Source: Collimonas sp. OK412
GTDB taxonomy: Bacteria > Pseudomonadota > Gammaproteobacteria > Burkholderiales > Burkholderiaceae_D
NCBI RefSeq assembly: GCF_900112135.1
Contig: NZ_FOLC01000012.1
Span: 1 to 64,000, forward strand
DNA length: 64,000 nt
Direction: 5' to 3'
Shown here: positions 20,407-29,364 of the stretch, piece by piece
Layout: each line of letters opens with the position of its first letter
Position numbering within the stretch: position 1 is the stretch's first letter
Notes under the pieces: model-generated
Databases searched by the model: none
Seen by the model: the letters and a program-made list of their open reading frames with translations, nothing else
Told to the model about the DNA's origin: nothing
Made by a program: the position numbers and the translations under genes

Positions 20407-20963
20407 AAAAACCTCTAGGCAGTGTTTTGACAACAATCGGAAATTAAGGAAGCGTTCTGCTTCTCCCGGGCCGCCGCCTGCCACGGCATGTGGATCGCCG
20501 GCGTCGATTCTCGGGTTGGAGCAGGGGCTTAAGGGACGCTGCTGGAGGCGGTTGCCTCAGTGGAGAGAGAGCATGGACAAAGCTGCTGTAGGGGGAGCGT
20601 GCGCATGGAATTCTCTTGGCTTGGAAACAAGTTTGAGGCGGACACCAGTTGCCGTAACCAGGCTTTGGCAGCGACGGCCGGGAAGGCAGCCAGCCGCCGC
20701 ATCGCATAGGTTACGAGGCAAAAGTGATAACGATGTTGCAAGTAAAAAAACGAAGTAACATTGTTACTGTACAGAAAGTAAAAAACGCCGAAACTGTCAC
20801 TTTTCACAGGCTGTTGCATTGCGGAAAATCACAGTAGACTAATGCGCACCCAGTCTTTTGATTGCATTTTTACCAATTCTGGTGGTATTTGCATCGGTAA
20901 TGCAGGGATCCCGTCTTGCCTTCCCACGCCACGCCAGACTGCTCGAAAGCACAAGCTCCCGCC
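20407..20963. promoter_or_regulatory. Divergent NRPS/MFS control region with palindrome at 20755-20767
   Basis: About 560 bases separate the NRPS start from the exporter start. Bases 20740-20790 are AT-rich, unlike their surroundings. They hold a perfect 6-1-6 palindrome, GTAACATTGTTAC at 20755-20767, flanked by two direct copies of an AAGTAAAAAACG-like motif starting near 20740 and 20776. This looks like an operator or activator site for one or both genes. The roughly 350 bases between it and the NRPS start contain no convincing gene and may be a long leader. Confidence 0.5.
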
Positions 20964-22232
20964 ATGACCGAAATGACCGAAGAACTCGCAGCAGAAAACG
21001 CGGTTCCTGCCGACCGGGCGGGGCTGCCGCCGGTATTGCTGCATCGCGGTTTCCTGCTGCTGATGGTGGGGTCATTCGCCGCCTTCCTGGGCGAGCAGCT
21101 GACCACGGTGGCGTTGCCCTGGCTGGTGCTGAAGCTGAGCAACGACAGCCTGGCGCTGGGCACGGTGCTGGCTGTGGTGGCGGTGCCGAAAATCCTGTTC
21201 CTGGTGCTCGCCGGCGTGGTGGTGGACCGGCATTCGCCGCGCACTGTGCTGGTATGCGCGCTGGCCGGCGGCACCGTCCTGCTGACGGCAGTCGGCGCGA
21301 TGCTGCTGCATGACTTGCTGGCGCTGTGGATGGTCTACCTGTTTGCCTGCGGGATGGGACTGGCGGGCGCTTTTGCGATTCCGGCGCGGGTCGCCATGCT
21401 GCCCAGGCTGATCGACCCGCGCCAGCTGCAGCCGGCGAACGCCATGCTCATGGGCATCACCCAGGTGTCGATGCTGGGCGGGCCGCTCCTGGCCGGGCTG
21501 CTGGCGGCGTCGGCGGATGGGCTGGGACTGGTTTTCTTGCTGAATGCTTGCTGTTTCCTGCTTGCCACGGTCACCGTGCCGCGTCTGCAGCCGCGTCCGC
21601 AGCCGGCGCAGAGTCATCATGTGCCGCTGCTTGCCACCATTGTTCCCGCTGCAAAATGGCTGTGGTCCGACCGCGTGCTGAGGACGCTGATCAGTTACTG
21701 GGCCGTGGTCACGTTGCTGCTGGCCGGCCCGGTGCAGGTAGGGCTGCCGCTGTGGGTGGACCGCCAGCTGGGCGGCGGCGCTTCGGCGTTCGGCATACTG
21801 ATCGCCGCCAACTGCCTGGGCCAATTGGTCGGCATCGTTTGCTCCGGCTTGCGCGCCAGGAAAGTGGCCAATCTCGGCGTCGCGGTCTGCCTGATCGACG
21901 GCCTGGCGGGCATGGCCGTGCTCGGCATGGGATTCACCCATGTCCTTGAGGCCGGCCTGGCGCTGATGCTTGCGGTCGGCGTCGGCGCCGGCTACGTGCA
22001 GGTCGGATTGTTCACCTGGATCCAGCGCAGGATTCCGACCGAACTCCACGGCCGGGTGCTCAGCATCCTGATGCTGATCCTGATCACGATTGCGCCGCTG
22101 TCGGCGCTGATTGCCGGTTACCTGATCCTGTACGTGACACCGTCCCAGCTTTTCATTTACAGCGGCATGCTGCTGTCGCTGTTTGCCATGCTCATGCTGC
22201 TGCATCCAGATTTGAGGAAGCTACGCAACTAG
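20964..22232 (+). CDS. MFS transporter, likely exporter of the NRPS product
   Basis: Inner-membrane protein of about 422 residues with 12 predicted hydrophobic segments; the first is near residue 30 (GFLLLMVGSFAAFLGEQ) and the last near 395. The loop GVVVDRHSPRTVL after segment 2 is the MFS motif-A position. It resembles the EntS/macrolide-efflux branch of MFS (MFS_3). It is divergent from the NRPS and shares its control region, so export of, or self-resistance to, the peptide is the natural role (inference). The start is uncertain: ATG at 20964 and ATG at 20976 both lack a strong ribosome site, and a TTG at 20916 extends the frame. Confidence 0.85.
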   Translation: MTEMTEELAAENAVPADRAGLPPVLLHRGFLLLMVGSFAAFLGEQLTTVALPWLVLKLSNDSLALGTVLAVVAVPKILFLVLAGVVVDRHSPRTVLVCALAGGTVLLTAVGAMLLHDLLALWMVYLFACGMGLAGAFAIPARVAMLPRLIDPRQLQPANAMLMGITQVSMLGGPLLAGLLAASADGLGLVFLLNACCFLLATVTVPRLQPRPQPAQSHHVPLLATIVPAAKWLWSDRVLRTLISYWAVVTLLLAGPVQVGLPLWVDRQLGGGASAFGILIAANCLGQLVGIVCSGLRARKVANLGVAVCLIDGLAGMAVLGMGFTHVLEAGLALMLAVGVGAGYVQVGLFTWIQRRIPTELHGRVLSILMLILITIAPLSALIAGYLILYVTPSQLFIYSGMLLSLFAMLMLLHPDLRKLRN

Positions 22233-22426
22233 CCGCGCCGCGGTTTGGCCGCCGCGGCGTGGCAAACAGGGATTCGCTGTAGAATATTTCTAAGCGGAAA
22301 GGAACTGTCATCCCATGCTCCGGTCAGACTTGAATCCGGCGTGAGGCTGCCATCGGCAAGAAGACGGCAGCAATGTTTTTCTGCACGTCTTCACTGTATC
22401 TGTTTCAGAAACGGAGTTTGACAGTC

Positions 22427-23986
22427 ATGGCAAAAATCCCCCTCCCAGGCAGCGAACGCAGCCTCCCTTCCGGCGCCAAAAGCGTCGGCAGCGCTGCCCC
22501 CGCCGAGCAGCTCGAAGTGACTGTCGTCATGCGCCGCAGCGCGGACCAGGAGTTGTGCGACATCGTCGACAGACAATGCGCCGGCGCGGCGGTTGCGGCG
22601 CATCTCTCGCGCGAAGAATTCGCCCGGAAGTTTTCCGCCTCGCCGCAAGATATCGCCAAGGTGACCGCATTTGCACGCGACCATGGATTGCAGGTGGTGC
22701 GCGAAGATCCTGCTTGCAGCACCGTCACGCTGAGCGGTACCGTGTCGCAGTTCAACCAGGTATTCGATGTCGACCTGCAGCGTTACGAATCGCATCTTGG
22801 CAACTATCGGGGCCGCACCGGCGCGGTCCACATCCCGGCCGAGCTGCAGGATATCGTGACGGCGGTGGTCGGCCTCGACAACCGCCCGCAAGCGCGCCCG
22901 CTGTTCCGCCTGCAGCCGCCGTTCCGCTTCGCGCCGCACAATGCCGCCACCGCCTCCTTCCTGCCGACCCAGTTTGCATCCCTGTACGACTTTCCCGACA
23001 ACCTCGGCGCCGGCCAGTGCATCGCCATCATCGAACTGGGCGGCGGTTACCGCGACGCCGACCAGCAAGCTTATTTTTCCAAACTGGGCATCGCGCTGCC
23101 GAAGATCAGCGCGGTCACGGTGAACGGCCCCGGCAACCAGCCTAGCGGCGATGCCAACGGCGCCGACGGCGAGGTGGTGCTGGATATCCAGATTGCCGGC
23201 GCGCTGGCGCCCGAAGCGCATATCGTGGTGTATTTTTCGACCAATACGGATGCCGGTTTCCTCAACGCGCTCAACAGCGCCGTGCATGACAACGTCAACC
23301 GGCCGTCCGTCGTCTCGATCAGCTGGGGCAGCGCCGAACCGCGCTGGACGCAGCAAGCCATGCAATCGTTCAATGCAGCGCTGCAGGCGGCGGCCGCGAT
23401 GGGAGTTACGGTGTGCGTCGCCTCCGGCGACAGCGGTTCGAGCGACGGCGTGGCCGGCGGCAACCATGTCGATTTTCCGGCGTCCAGCCCGTACGTGCTG
23501 GCTTGCGGCGGCACCCGCCTGCAGGCGGCCGGGCAGGCGATCGAGAGCGAGGTGGTGTGGAACGGCGGCACGCAGGGCGGCGCCGGCGGTGGCGGCGTCA
23601 GCGCGGTGTTTGCGCTGCCGGCCTGGCAAAAGAGCCTGGTGCTTATCGGCAGCGACGGCAAGCATCAGCCGCTGGCGAAGCGCGGCGTGCCGGATGTGGC
23701 CGGCAACGCCGATCCGGTTACCGGCTACCAGGTGTATATCGACGGCGCCGACGCGGTAGTGGGCGGCACCAGCGCGGTGGCGCCGCTGTGGGCGGCTTTG
23801 CTGGCCCGTATCAACACGGCGAAGGGCAGCGCGGTCGGTTTCGTCAATCCGAAGCTGTACCAGCAGCAGGCTGCCTTCCACGACGTCACGCAGGGCAACA
23901 ACGGCTACTTTGCCGCGGCGCCCGGCTGGGACGCCTGCACCGGACTGGGCAGCCCGGACGGCAAGAAACTGGCAAGCGTGCTGTAG
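22427..23986 (+). CDS. Kumamolisin-like sedolisin (S53 serine-carboxyl peptidase)
   Basis: Acid-active endopeptidase made as a proenzyme, 519 residues. The N-terminal pro-domain (about 30-170) begins LEVTVVMRRSADQEL and the catalytic domain starts around 185. The catalytic set is visible: Glu249 and Asp253 in DGEVVLDIQ, Asp335 in SGDSGSSDG (oxyanion hole) and Ser449 in GGTSAVAPLWA. The Ca-binding tail is at DVTQGNNGYF and GWDACTGLGSP. Sequence and layout closely follow kumamolisin, including the absence of a classical signal peptide. ATG at 22427 follows GGAG; the frame is open upstream to 22373 but that part is not conserved-looking. The S10 carboxypeptidase gene follows after 42 bases, so the two are probably co-transcribed. 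Confidence 0.92.
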   Translation: MAKIPLPGSERSLPSGAKSVGSAAPAEQLEVTVVMRRSADQELCDIVDRQCAGAAVAAHLSREEFARKFSASPQDIAKVTAFARDHGLQVVREDPACSTVTLSGTVSQFNQVFDVDLQRYESHLGNYRGRTGAVHIPAELQDIVTAVVGLDNRPQARPLFRLQPPFRFAPHNAATASFLPTQFASLYDFPDNLGAGQCIAIIELGGGYRDADQQAYFSKLGIALPKISAVTVNGPGNQPSGDANGADGEVVLDIQIAGALAPEAHIVVYFSTNTDAGFLNALNSAVHDNVNRPSVVSISWGSAEPRWTQQAMQSFNAALQAAAAMGVTVCVASGDSGSSDGVAGGNHVDFPASSPYVLACGGTRLQAAGQAIESEVVWNGGTQGGAGGGGVSAVFALPAWQKSLVLIGSDGKHQPLAKRGVPDVAGNADPVTGYQVYIDGADAVVGGTSAVAPLWAALLARINTAKGSAVGFVNPKLYQQQAAFHDVTQGNNGYFAAAPGWDACTGLGSPDGKKLASVL

Positions 23987-24028
23987 CAGCGGCGCCCGGC
24001 GGGCCGCAACTTCGACCAAGGAGAGATC

Positions 24029-25630
24029 ATGAGCAGCAACCATGCATCGGCCCGCGCAGCGGACCCAGCCGGCGACCAGCCTTGTTTCGACCCGACCGCC
24101 TACGGCACGGGGCCGAGCGATTCGGTGGCCGAGGCGTCCGAGAATGCGGCGGTCACCCATCACGCCACCACGATAGGCCAGCGCGCCTATCAATACACCG
24201 CCACCGCCGGCCACCTGGTGGCGGTCGACGCCGATACTTCGCAGCCGGCTGCAAAAATCTTCTACGTCGCGTTTACCGTCGACGGCCAGGACCTGAATGC
24301 GCGCCCGGTCACGTTCTTCTATAACGGCGGGCCGGGCTCGTCGTCGGTGTTCGTGCTGCTGGGTTCGTTTGCGCCCAAGCGCATCAAGACCTCGATGCCG
24401 GGCTTCACGCCACCGCCTCCTTATACCCTGGAAGAGAATCCCGACAGCCTGCTCGACAAGAGCGACCTGGTATTCATCAATCCGGTCGGCACCGGTTATT
24501 CCGCCGCCATCGCGCCGTTCAAGAACAAGGATTTCTGGGGCGTCGACCAGGACGCCCGGTCGATCAGGCAATTCATCAAGCGCTACCTGACCGCCAACGA
24601 CCGCTGGAATTCGCCCAAATTCCTGTTCGGCGAATCGTATGGCACGCCGCGCAGCGCGGTGCTGTCGTACCTGCTGCACGAAGACGGCGTGGACCTGAAC
24701 GGCATCACCCTGCAATCGTCGATCCTCGATTATGCGCAAGCCGGCAATCCGGTAGGCGCGCTGCCGACCGCGGTGGCGGATGCCTGGTATCACAGGAAAA
24801 CCAGCGTGACGCCGGCGCCGGCGGACTTGCCGTCGCTGATGGCGAGCGCCGCGCTGTTTGCGCGCAGCGACTACGCCACGGCGCTGGAAAAATTTCCCAA
24901 GGCCGATCCGGCCACGCTGCAGAAACTGAGCGATTTCACCGGCATCGACCCGACCACCCTGACCGCCTGGGGACTGGACATCACCGCCGGCGACAGCCAC
25001 GGCAGGACGCTGTTCCTGATCAGCCTGCTGCAAAGCCAGGGACTGGCGCTGGGCGCCTACGATGGCCGCGTGACCGGCATCGACACCGGCATCGCCGCTG
25101 ACATCTCGCCCAACGCGGGAGGCAACGATCCCAGCATGACGGCGGTGGCCGGCGTGTATACGGCGATGTGGAACAACTACCTGAACGATGGCTTGAAGTT
25201 CACTTCGAATTCCGCCTTCACCGACTTGAACGACAAAGCGTTCCAGAACTGGGATTTCAGCCACACCGATCCGACCGGCGCCCAGAAGGGCATCGACGCC
25301 AAGGGCGACGTCATCCTGTACACCGCCGGCGACCTGGCCGCGACCATGAGCTTGAACGTCGACTTGAAAGTGCTGTCCGCAAACGGCTACTACGATTTCG
25401 TCACACCGTTCTACCAGACCGTGATGGACCTGCAGAAAATGCCGCTGGCCGATGCGGCCGTGCGCAAGAACCTGAGCGCGAAATTTTACCCGTCCGGCCA
25501 CATGATCTACCTGGAAGCAGGTTCACGCACCGCCTTGAAAGCCGATGTGGCGGCGATGATCGACGCTGCGACATCCGATCACCAAGCGATGGCCAGGATC
25601 AGGTCGCTGCAGGCGCTCAAAGGCGGCTAG
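24029..25630 (+). CDS. S10 serine carboxypeptidase
   Basis: Exopeptidase of the carboxypeptidase Y clan, 533 residues, releasing C-terminal amino acids at acid pH. Catalytic triad: Ser203 in GESYGTPR, Asp456 in YYDFVTP and His491 in SGHMIYLE. The substrate-site motif NGGPGSSS lies near residue 98. ATG at 24029 has AAGGAGAG just upstream. No N-terminal signal peptide is visible, which is odd for a digestive enzyme. An endopeptidase (sedolisin) immediately upstream and an exopeptidase here form a logical acid-proteolysis pair. The last 14 bases overlap, tail to tail, the end of the CYTH gene on the other strand. Confidence 0.92.
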   Translation: MSSNHASARAADPAGDQPCFDPTAYGTGPSDSVAEASENAAVTHHATTIGQRAYQYTATAGHLVAVDADTSQPAAKIFYVAFTVDGQDLNARPVTFFYNGGPGSSSVFVLLGSFAPKRIKTSMPGFTPPPPYTLEENPDSLLDKSDLVFINPVGTGYSAAIAPFKNKDFWGVDQDARSIRQFIKRYLTANDRWNSPKFLFGESYGTPRSAVLSYLLHEDGVDLNGITLQSSILDYAQAGNPVGALPTAVADAWYHRKTSVTPAPADLPSLMASAALFARSDYATALEKFPKADPATLQKLSDFTGIDPTTLTAWGLDITAGDSHGRTLFLISLLQSQGLALGAYDGRVTGIDTGIAADISPNAGGNDPSMTAVAGVYTAMWNNYLNDGLKFTSNSAFTDLNDKAFQNWDFSHTDPTGAQKGIDAKGDVILYTAGDLAATMSLNVDLKVLSANGYYDFVTPFYQTVMDLQKMPLADAAVRKNLSAKFYPSGHMIYLEAGSRTALKADVAAMIDAATSDHQAMARIRSLQALKGG

Positions 25631-26135
25631 CCGCCTGCAGGTCGACGTAGGCGCCCTCGACCAGCTGCCCGGGCTGGACGCCGATCCTTGCCATCAAGGC
25701 GTGCGCTTCGTCCACACCTGTTTGCGGGGATTCACCGGCGTCGAGCACCACTTCAAGTTCCAGGAATTCACCCAAGCCTTTGACGCGGTCAAGATGGATG
25801 CGGGTGCGGCCGGCCAGGTACAGCGTGCGCTGCTTCTCGACCCGACCGGCTTGCCCGTGCGCCTCGGACAATACCGCGCGCAGCAGTTCCGGTTCGGCGG
25901 TAGCCGAGATCAGGTAATACGATTCCTTTGGTCCTTGCTGGTTGGAGCGGCGGTAGAAAATCAGCTGGCCGCTGCCGTCGCCGAAGGCGCGCAGCTTGAG
26001 CCTGCCGTTGGCGCAGTTGAAGAAGGTGTCGTCCTGGGTGATTTCAACCGGGCCTTCATCTGCCATCGCCGCCACCCTGGCGACCAGATCCGCTGTGATG
26101 TCGATGCGCGCTTTTATTTCTATGTTGCTTGCCAT
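25617..26135 (-). CDS. CYTH-domain protein (class IV adenylate cyclase / triphosphatase-like)
   Basis: 172-residue CYTH-fold protein. The tunnel motif EIKAR is at residues 5-9 (the E-x-K variant of ExExK), followed by charged strand residues typical of the family: KLRAF, IFYRRS, EKQRTLYL, RIHLDRVKGLGEFLELEVVL. CYTH enzymes act on triphosphorylated substrates with divalent metal; members include CyaB-type adenylate cyclases and thiamine triphosphatases, and the substrate cannot be chosen from sequence alone. ATG at 26135 follows GGAAGCAG. It converges on the S10 gene with a 14-base overlap. Confidence 0.85.
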   Translation of the reverse strand: MASNIEIKARIDITADLVARVAAMADEGPVEITQDDTFFNCANGRLKLRAFGDGSGQLIFYRRSNQQGPKESYYLISATAEPELLRAVLSEAHGQAGRVEKQRTLYLAGRTRIHLDRVKGLGEFLELEVVLDAGESPQTGVDEAHALMARIGVQPGQLVEGAYVDLQAASRL

Positions 26136-26302
26136 GTGCTGCTTCCAGGGTTGTCGGATACGGGCAAAGCATAGCAGGATCTTTTCGCCGACAGACAGCG
26201 CTCCGGCTGCTGCGCCATCTATCACCGAGACGTAATCAGGGCGTCACCGTTGCGTAATATTTCATGTATAGAGTCGGGCCATTCTTACTTTATGGAAACA
26301 AC

Positions 26303-28276
26303 ATGGCGCACTCAAGTCGTAGGAAATTCCTCAAAGATTCCGTGGCAGCGATGGGTGCAACCATGTTGCCTCCGGCCGTGCAGCAAGCGCTGGCGGCGCC
26401 CGCGGCGAGCGGCACGCTGGGCTCGGTTGCCCATGTCGTGATCCTGTGCCAGGAAAACCGTTCGTTCGATCATTATTTCGGCACCATCAAAGGCGCGCGC
26501 GGTTTCAACGACGATCACGCTGCGACGGTCCAGGCCACCAGCCGCAACGTCTTCACCCAGGCCGACAGCGTCGGCAGCCTGTACACGCCATGGCGCCTGA
26601 ATTCCGGCACCAGCTCGGCGCAGTGGCTGTCGGATGTGCCGCACGACCTGGCCAGCGGCACCGCCGCCTGGAACAAAGGCCGCAGCGACAAATGGATCCC
26701 GAACAAGGGGATGAATGCGATCACCTACATGACGCGCAACGACATCCCTTACCACTATGCGCTGGCGGATGCCTTCACCCTGTGCGACAACTATTTCTGC
26801 TCGGCGCGGACCTCCACCAATCCGAACCGCCTGTACCTGATGAGCGGCACCATCGATCCGCAAGGCTTGCACGGCGGGCCGGCCACCACCAACGGCTTTA
26901 CCTACGGCTCGCTGACCTGGCAAACCTATCCTGAAGCGCTGCAGGCCGCCGGCATCTCCTGGCGCACTTACCAGGAAGTCGACAATTACGACGACAACGC
27001 CCTGGCCTGGTTCAAGCAGTTCCAGAACCTGCCGGCCAATTCGCCCCTGTACATCAACGGCGTGCAGACCCGGGTGCTGGCCGATTTCCAGAACGATGTG
27101 ATGCAAGACACCTTGCCTGCGGTGTCCTGGATCGTGGCGCCGGCGGCCAAGTCCGAGCACCCCAGCGGCTCGCCGAATGTCGGCGTCGATTACGTCAACC
27201 AGTACCTGCAGGCGCTGGCGTCGAATCCGGCGGTGTGGGCCAAGACGGTATTCATTTATACCTACGACGAGAACGGCGGTTTCTACGATCACGTCACCAC
27301 GCCGACGCCGCCGCCAGGCACCGCCAACGAATTCGTCAGCGGCGTGCCGATCGGCCTCGGCTCGCGGGTGCCGACCATCGTCTGTTCTCCGTGGAGCCGC
27401 GGCGGCTGGGTCGCCAGCGAAGTGTTCGACCACACCTCGACCATCCAATTCCTGGAAAAATGGACCGGCGTCACTTGCCCCAACATCAGCCAGTGGCGGC
27501 GCGACATCTGCGGCGACCTGACCTCCTGCTTCGACTTCTCGGTCAGCAATGCGGCATTCCCGGTGTTGCCGGACACAGTGGCGCTGGCGGCGCAAGCCAA
27601 TGCCCAGAAGAGCCTGCCAAAACCGGTTCCGCCAGCACCCGGCACCGTCATGCCAGCCTACGAGACCGGGCAAAAACCGCTGCGCGTGCAGCCCTACCAG
27701 CTCAACGGCTGGCTGACCCAGGATTTCGCCGGCCAGCAAGTGTGGACCAACTGGAGCAACGGCGGCAGCAAGCCGGCGCCGCTGCAAATCAACGTCGACA
27801 ACTATCGCAGCGACAATCCGTGGATGTACACCATGGCCGCCAACGCTGCCTCCAGCGACTATTGGCACGTGATCAGCTACGGCGGCGGTTATTACGACCT
27901 GGAGATGATCGGCCCCAACCAGTTCTACCGGCGCTTCAAAGGCTATCTCAGCGCCACCGCGTGGCAGGGGCAGCCGGAACCGCAGGTGAAGCTGACCAAC
28001 AACGGCGTCGGGCAGGCGGTCAGCATCCTGTTCGACAATAGCGCGACCACCAATACCGCGGTGTTCACGGTGCTGGACCGCATCACCTCCGGCAGCCTGG
28101 TCAGCCAGACTGTCACGGTAGCGGCGAAACAGACCGCCACGCTGCAATTGAATACCACCGGCGGCTGGTATGACCTGAAGATCAGCCTGGGCGGCGACAG
28201 CAATTTCATGCAGTCGGTGGTCGGCTACACCGAAGGCCATCAGGGTTTGACCAGGCCGCCGGTATTGCGCTGGTAA
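26303..28276 (+). CDS. Tat-exported phosphocholine-specific phospholipase C
   Basis: Secreted phospholipase C of the PlcH/PlcN (phosphoesterase PF04185) family, 657 residues. The N terminus carries a twin-arginine motif, SSRRKFLKDS, followed by a hydrophobic stretch ending PAVQQALAAP, so export is by Tat. The catalytic domain starts at HVVILCQENRSFDHYFG (metal-site Glu and Asn) and includes SARTSTNPNRLYLMSG and YTYDENGGFYDHV. The C-terminal third (about 430-655) contains two beta-rich DUF756-like domains typical of PlcH-type enzymes. ATG at 26303 was chosen because it places the Tat motif at residues 6-7; an in-frame ATG at 26264 exists but is less likely. Targets would be phosphatidylcholine or sphingomyelin, i.e. 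eukaryotic membranes. Confidence 0.92.
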   Translation: MAHSSRRKFLKDSVAAMGATMLPPAVQQALAAPAASGTLGSVAHVVILCQENRSFDHYFGTIKGARGFNDDHAATVQATSRNVFTQADSVGSLYTPWRLNSGTSSAQWLSDVPHDLASGTAAWNKGRSDKWIPNKGMNAITYMTRNDIPYHYALADAFTLCDNYFCSARTSTNPNRLYLMSGTIDPQGLHGGPATTNGFTYGSLTWQTYPEALQAAGISWRTYQEVDNYDDNALAWFKQFQNLPANSPLYINGVQTRVLADFQNDVMQDTLPAVSWIVAPAAKSEHPSGSPNVGVDYVNQYLQALASNPAVWAKTVFIYTYDENGGFYDHVTTPTPPPGTANEFVSGVPIGLGSRVPTIVCSPWSRGGWVASEVFDHTSTIQFLEKWTGVTCPNISQWRRDICGDLTSCFDFSVSNAAFPVLPDTVALAAQANAQKSLPKPVPPAPGTVMPAYETGQKPLRVQPYQLNGWLTQDFAGQQVWTNWSNGGSKPAPLQINVDNYRSDNPWMYTMAANAASSDYWHVISYGGGYYDLEMIGPNQFYRRFKGYLSATAWQGQPEPQVKLTNNGVGQAVSILFDNSATTNTAVFTVLDRITSGSLVSQTVTVAAKQTATLQLNTTGGWYDLKISLGGDSNFMQSVVGYTEGHQGLTRPPVLRW

Positions 28277-28338
28277 GTTCGTGACCGGGCCGGGGCGGTC
28301 GACAACACGATCGCCCCGGCCCACAGCAAGGTGCGGTA

Positions 28339-28815
28339 ATGAATGAGAAAAAATTTGCGCTGGGCATAGGATTGGCCGGCATCGCATTTATTGCGCTGCT
28401 GGCGTACTTGAGCGCGCCGGACTTGCTGCCCAGGCCGGCCGTGGTGCTGCGTCCCGCAGGCGGCAGCGCTGCCAGCCCAACCGATCGCGCCGTTGCGGCG
28501 ACGCCAGCCGCAACGGTTGCCAAAGCCGCTGCCGATTGTTCTGCCGAGCGCCTGGACTCCTGGCGGCTCATGAGCGTGGCCGCGGGCGGCTACCGGCAAG
28601 GCGGGTTCGCCGTGCTGAACAATGCGTTGCGCGGCACCGTCACGGTGGCCGAAACCCAGGTTTTCGATGGCGACCTGCAGCTGGAAAAGATTACCGGCAA
28701 CACGGCCGAACTGCGCTGCGGCGAGATCCGGCAAACCAGGGTGCTGGCAGACAGCCGCGGCGCGGCGCCGGAAATGCGGACGGCATTGCCGGATCCGGGC
28801 GCCGGCGGACTGTAG
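28339..28815 (+). CDS. Hypothetical single-pass membrane-anchored protein
   Basis: 158 residues: a short basic N terminus (MNEKK), one membrane segment (about 6-24, FALGIGLAGIAFIALLAYL), an Ala/Pro-rich linker and a small extracytoplasmic domain (about 67-140) with two cysteines (ADCSAER and LRCGEI) that could pair. I do not recognise the domain; the anchor-linker-small-domain layout recalls GspC-type or pilus accessory proteins without a firm match. It begins 62 bases after the phospholipase gene and could be co-transcribed with it. Confidence 0.6.
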   Translation: MNEKKFALGIGLAGIAFIALLAYLSAPDLLPRPAVVLRPAGGSAASPTDRAVAATPAATVAKAAADCSAERLDSWRLMSVAAGGYRQGGFAVLNNALRGTVTVAETQVFDGDLQLEKITGNTAELRCGEIRQTRVLADSRGAAPEMRTALPDPGAGGL

Positions 28816-28906
28816 CCGACGGCAGTGCACGGAACCCCGGCTCATGGCATGCTTATGGCAGAGCAGCATTACTTCCATCCGTTGAATTCCCATCAAGGGC
28901 GATGCC

Positions 28907-29323
28907 ATGAAACGCTATTTTCCCTACCTTGTTGCCGCCATGCTTTTTGTTCCGTTTGCTGCAGGCGCGGCCACCGGCAGCCACGATTTTTCAAACATTT
29001 TCAAAGCTTGCTACGCCGCTGCCAATGCCAGCGAGGAATCGAAATCAGCGTGCCTGGGCGAAGAGCTGACCCTGCAAAGCAAGGCAGCCGCAGAACTGCA
29101 TCAATCGACATCGCAGCTGTTGAGCGGCGCCGAGAGGCAGCAGCTTACCGATGATTTTGTGGCTTGGAAGAAAAACATCCTGCTGGATTGCTCGATCCAG
29201 GCTGACAGCAAGACTGTGCCGCTGGAACGGGAAAACGCCAGGGAGTATTGCCTGATCGAACGAACAATCGGACGCATGGATGCCTATGAGGCGATCCGGC
29301 AAGATAAGACCCTGAGGCGATAA
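28907..29323 (+). CDS. Exported small protein, DUF1311/LprI-like
   Basis: 138 residues with a clear signal peptide (MKRYFPYLVAAMLFVPFAAGAATG). The mature part is helical and has four cysteines (KACYAA, SACLGE, LDCSIQ, EYCLIE), which could form two disulphides. The pattern resembles the DUF1311/LprI group, some of which inhibit lysozyme, but the match is weak. The start is preceded by a poor ribosome site. It ends 120 bases before a convergent gene. Confidence 0.6.
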   Translation: MKRYFPYLVAAMLFVPFAAGAATGSHDFSNIFKACYAAANASEESKSACLGEELTLQSKAAAELHQSTSQLLSGAERQQLTDDFVAWKKNILLDCSIQADSKTVPLERENAREYCLIERTIGRMDAYEAIRQDKTLRR

Positions 29324-29364
29324 GCCTGCCATTGCCGTTTGATTTCTCAGGGAAGAGCTGATTT

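Noticed and set aside
20529-20819. Possible small protein upstream of the NRPS
   Set aside because: It covers the AT-rich control region with the palindrome, and its residues show no protein-like pattern.
22391-25501. Open frame of over 1000 codons on the minus strand opposite the sedolisin and S10 genes
   Set aside because: Both plus-strand genes have complete catalytic motifs and ribosome sites. The antisense frame has none and spans two genes and their gap, as GC-rich shadows do.
26312-28387. Long minus-strand frame opposite phospholipase C
   Set aside because: No recognisable domain; the plus-strand gene has a Tat signal and all family motifs.
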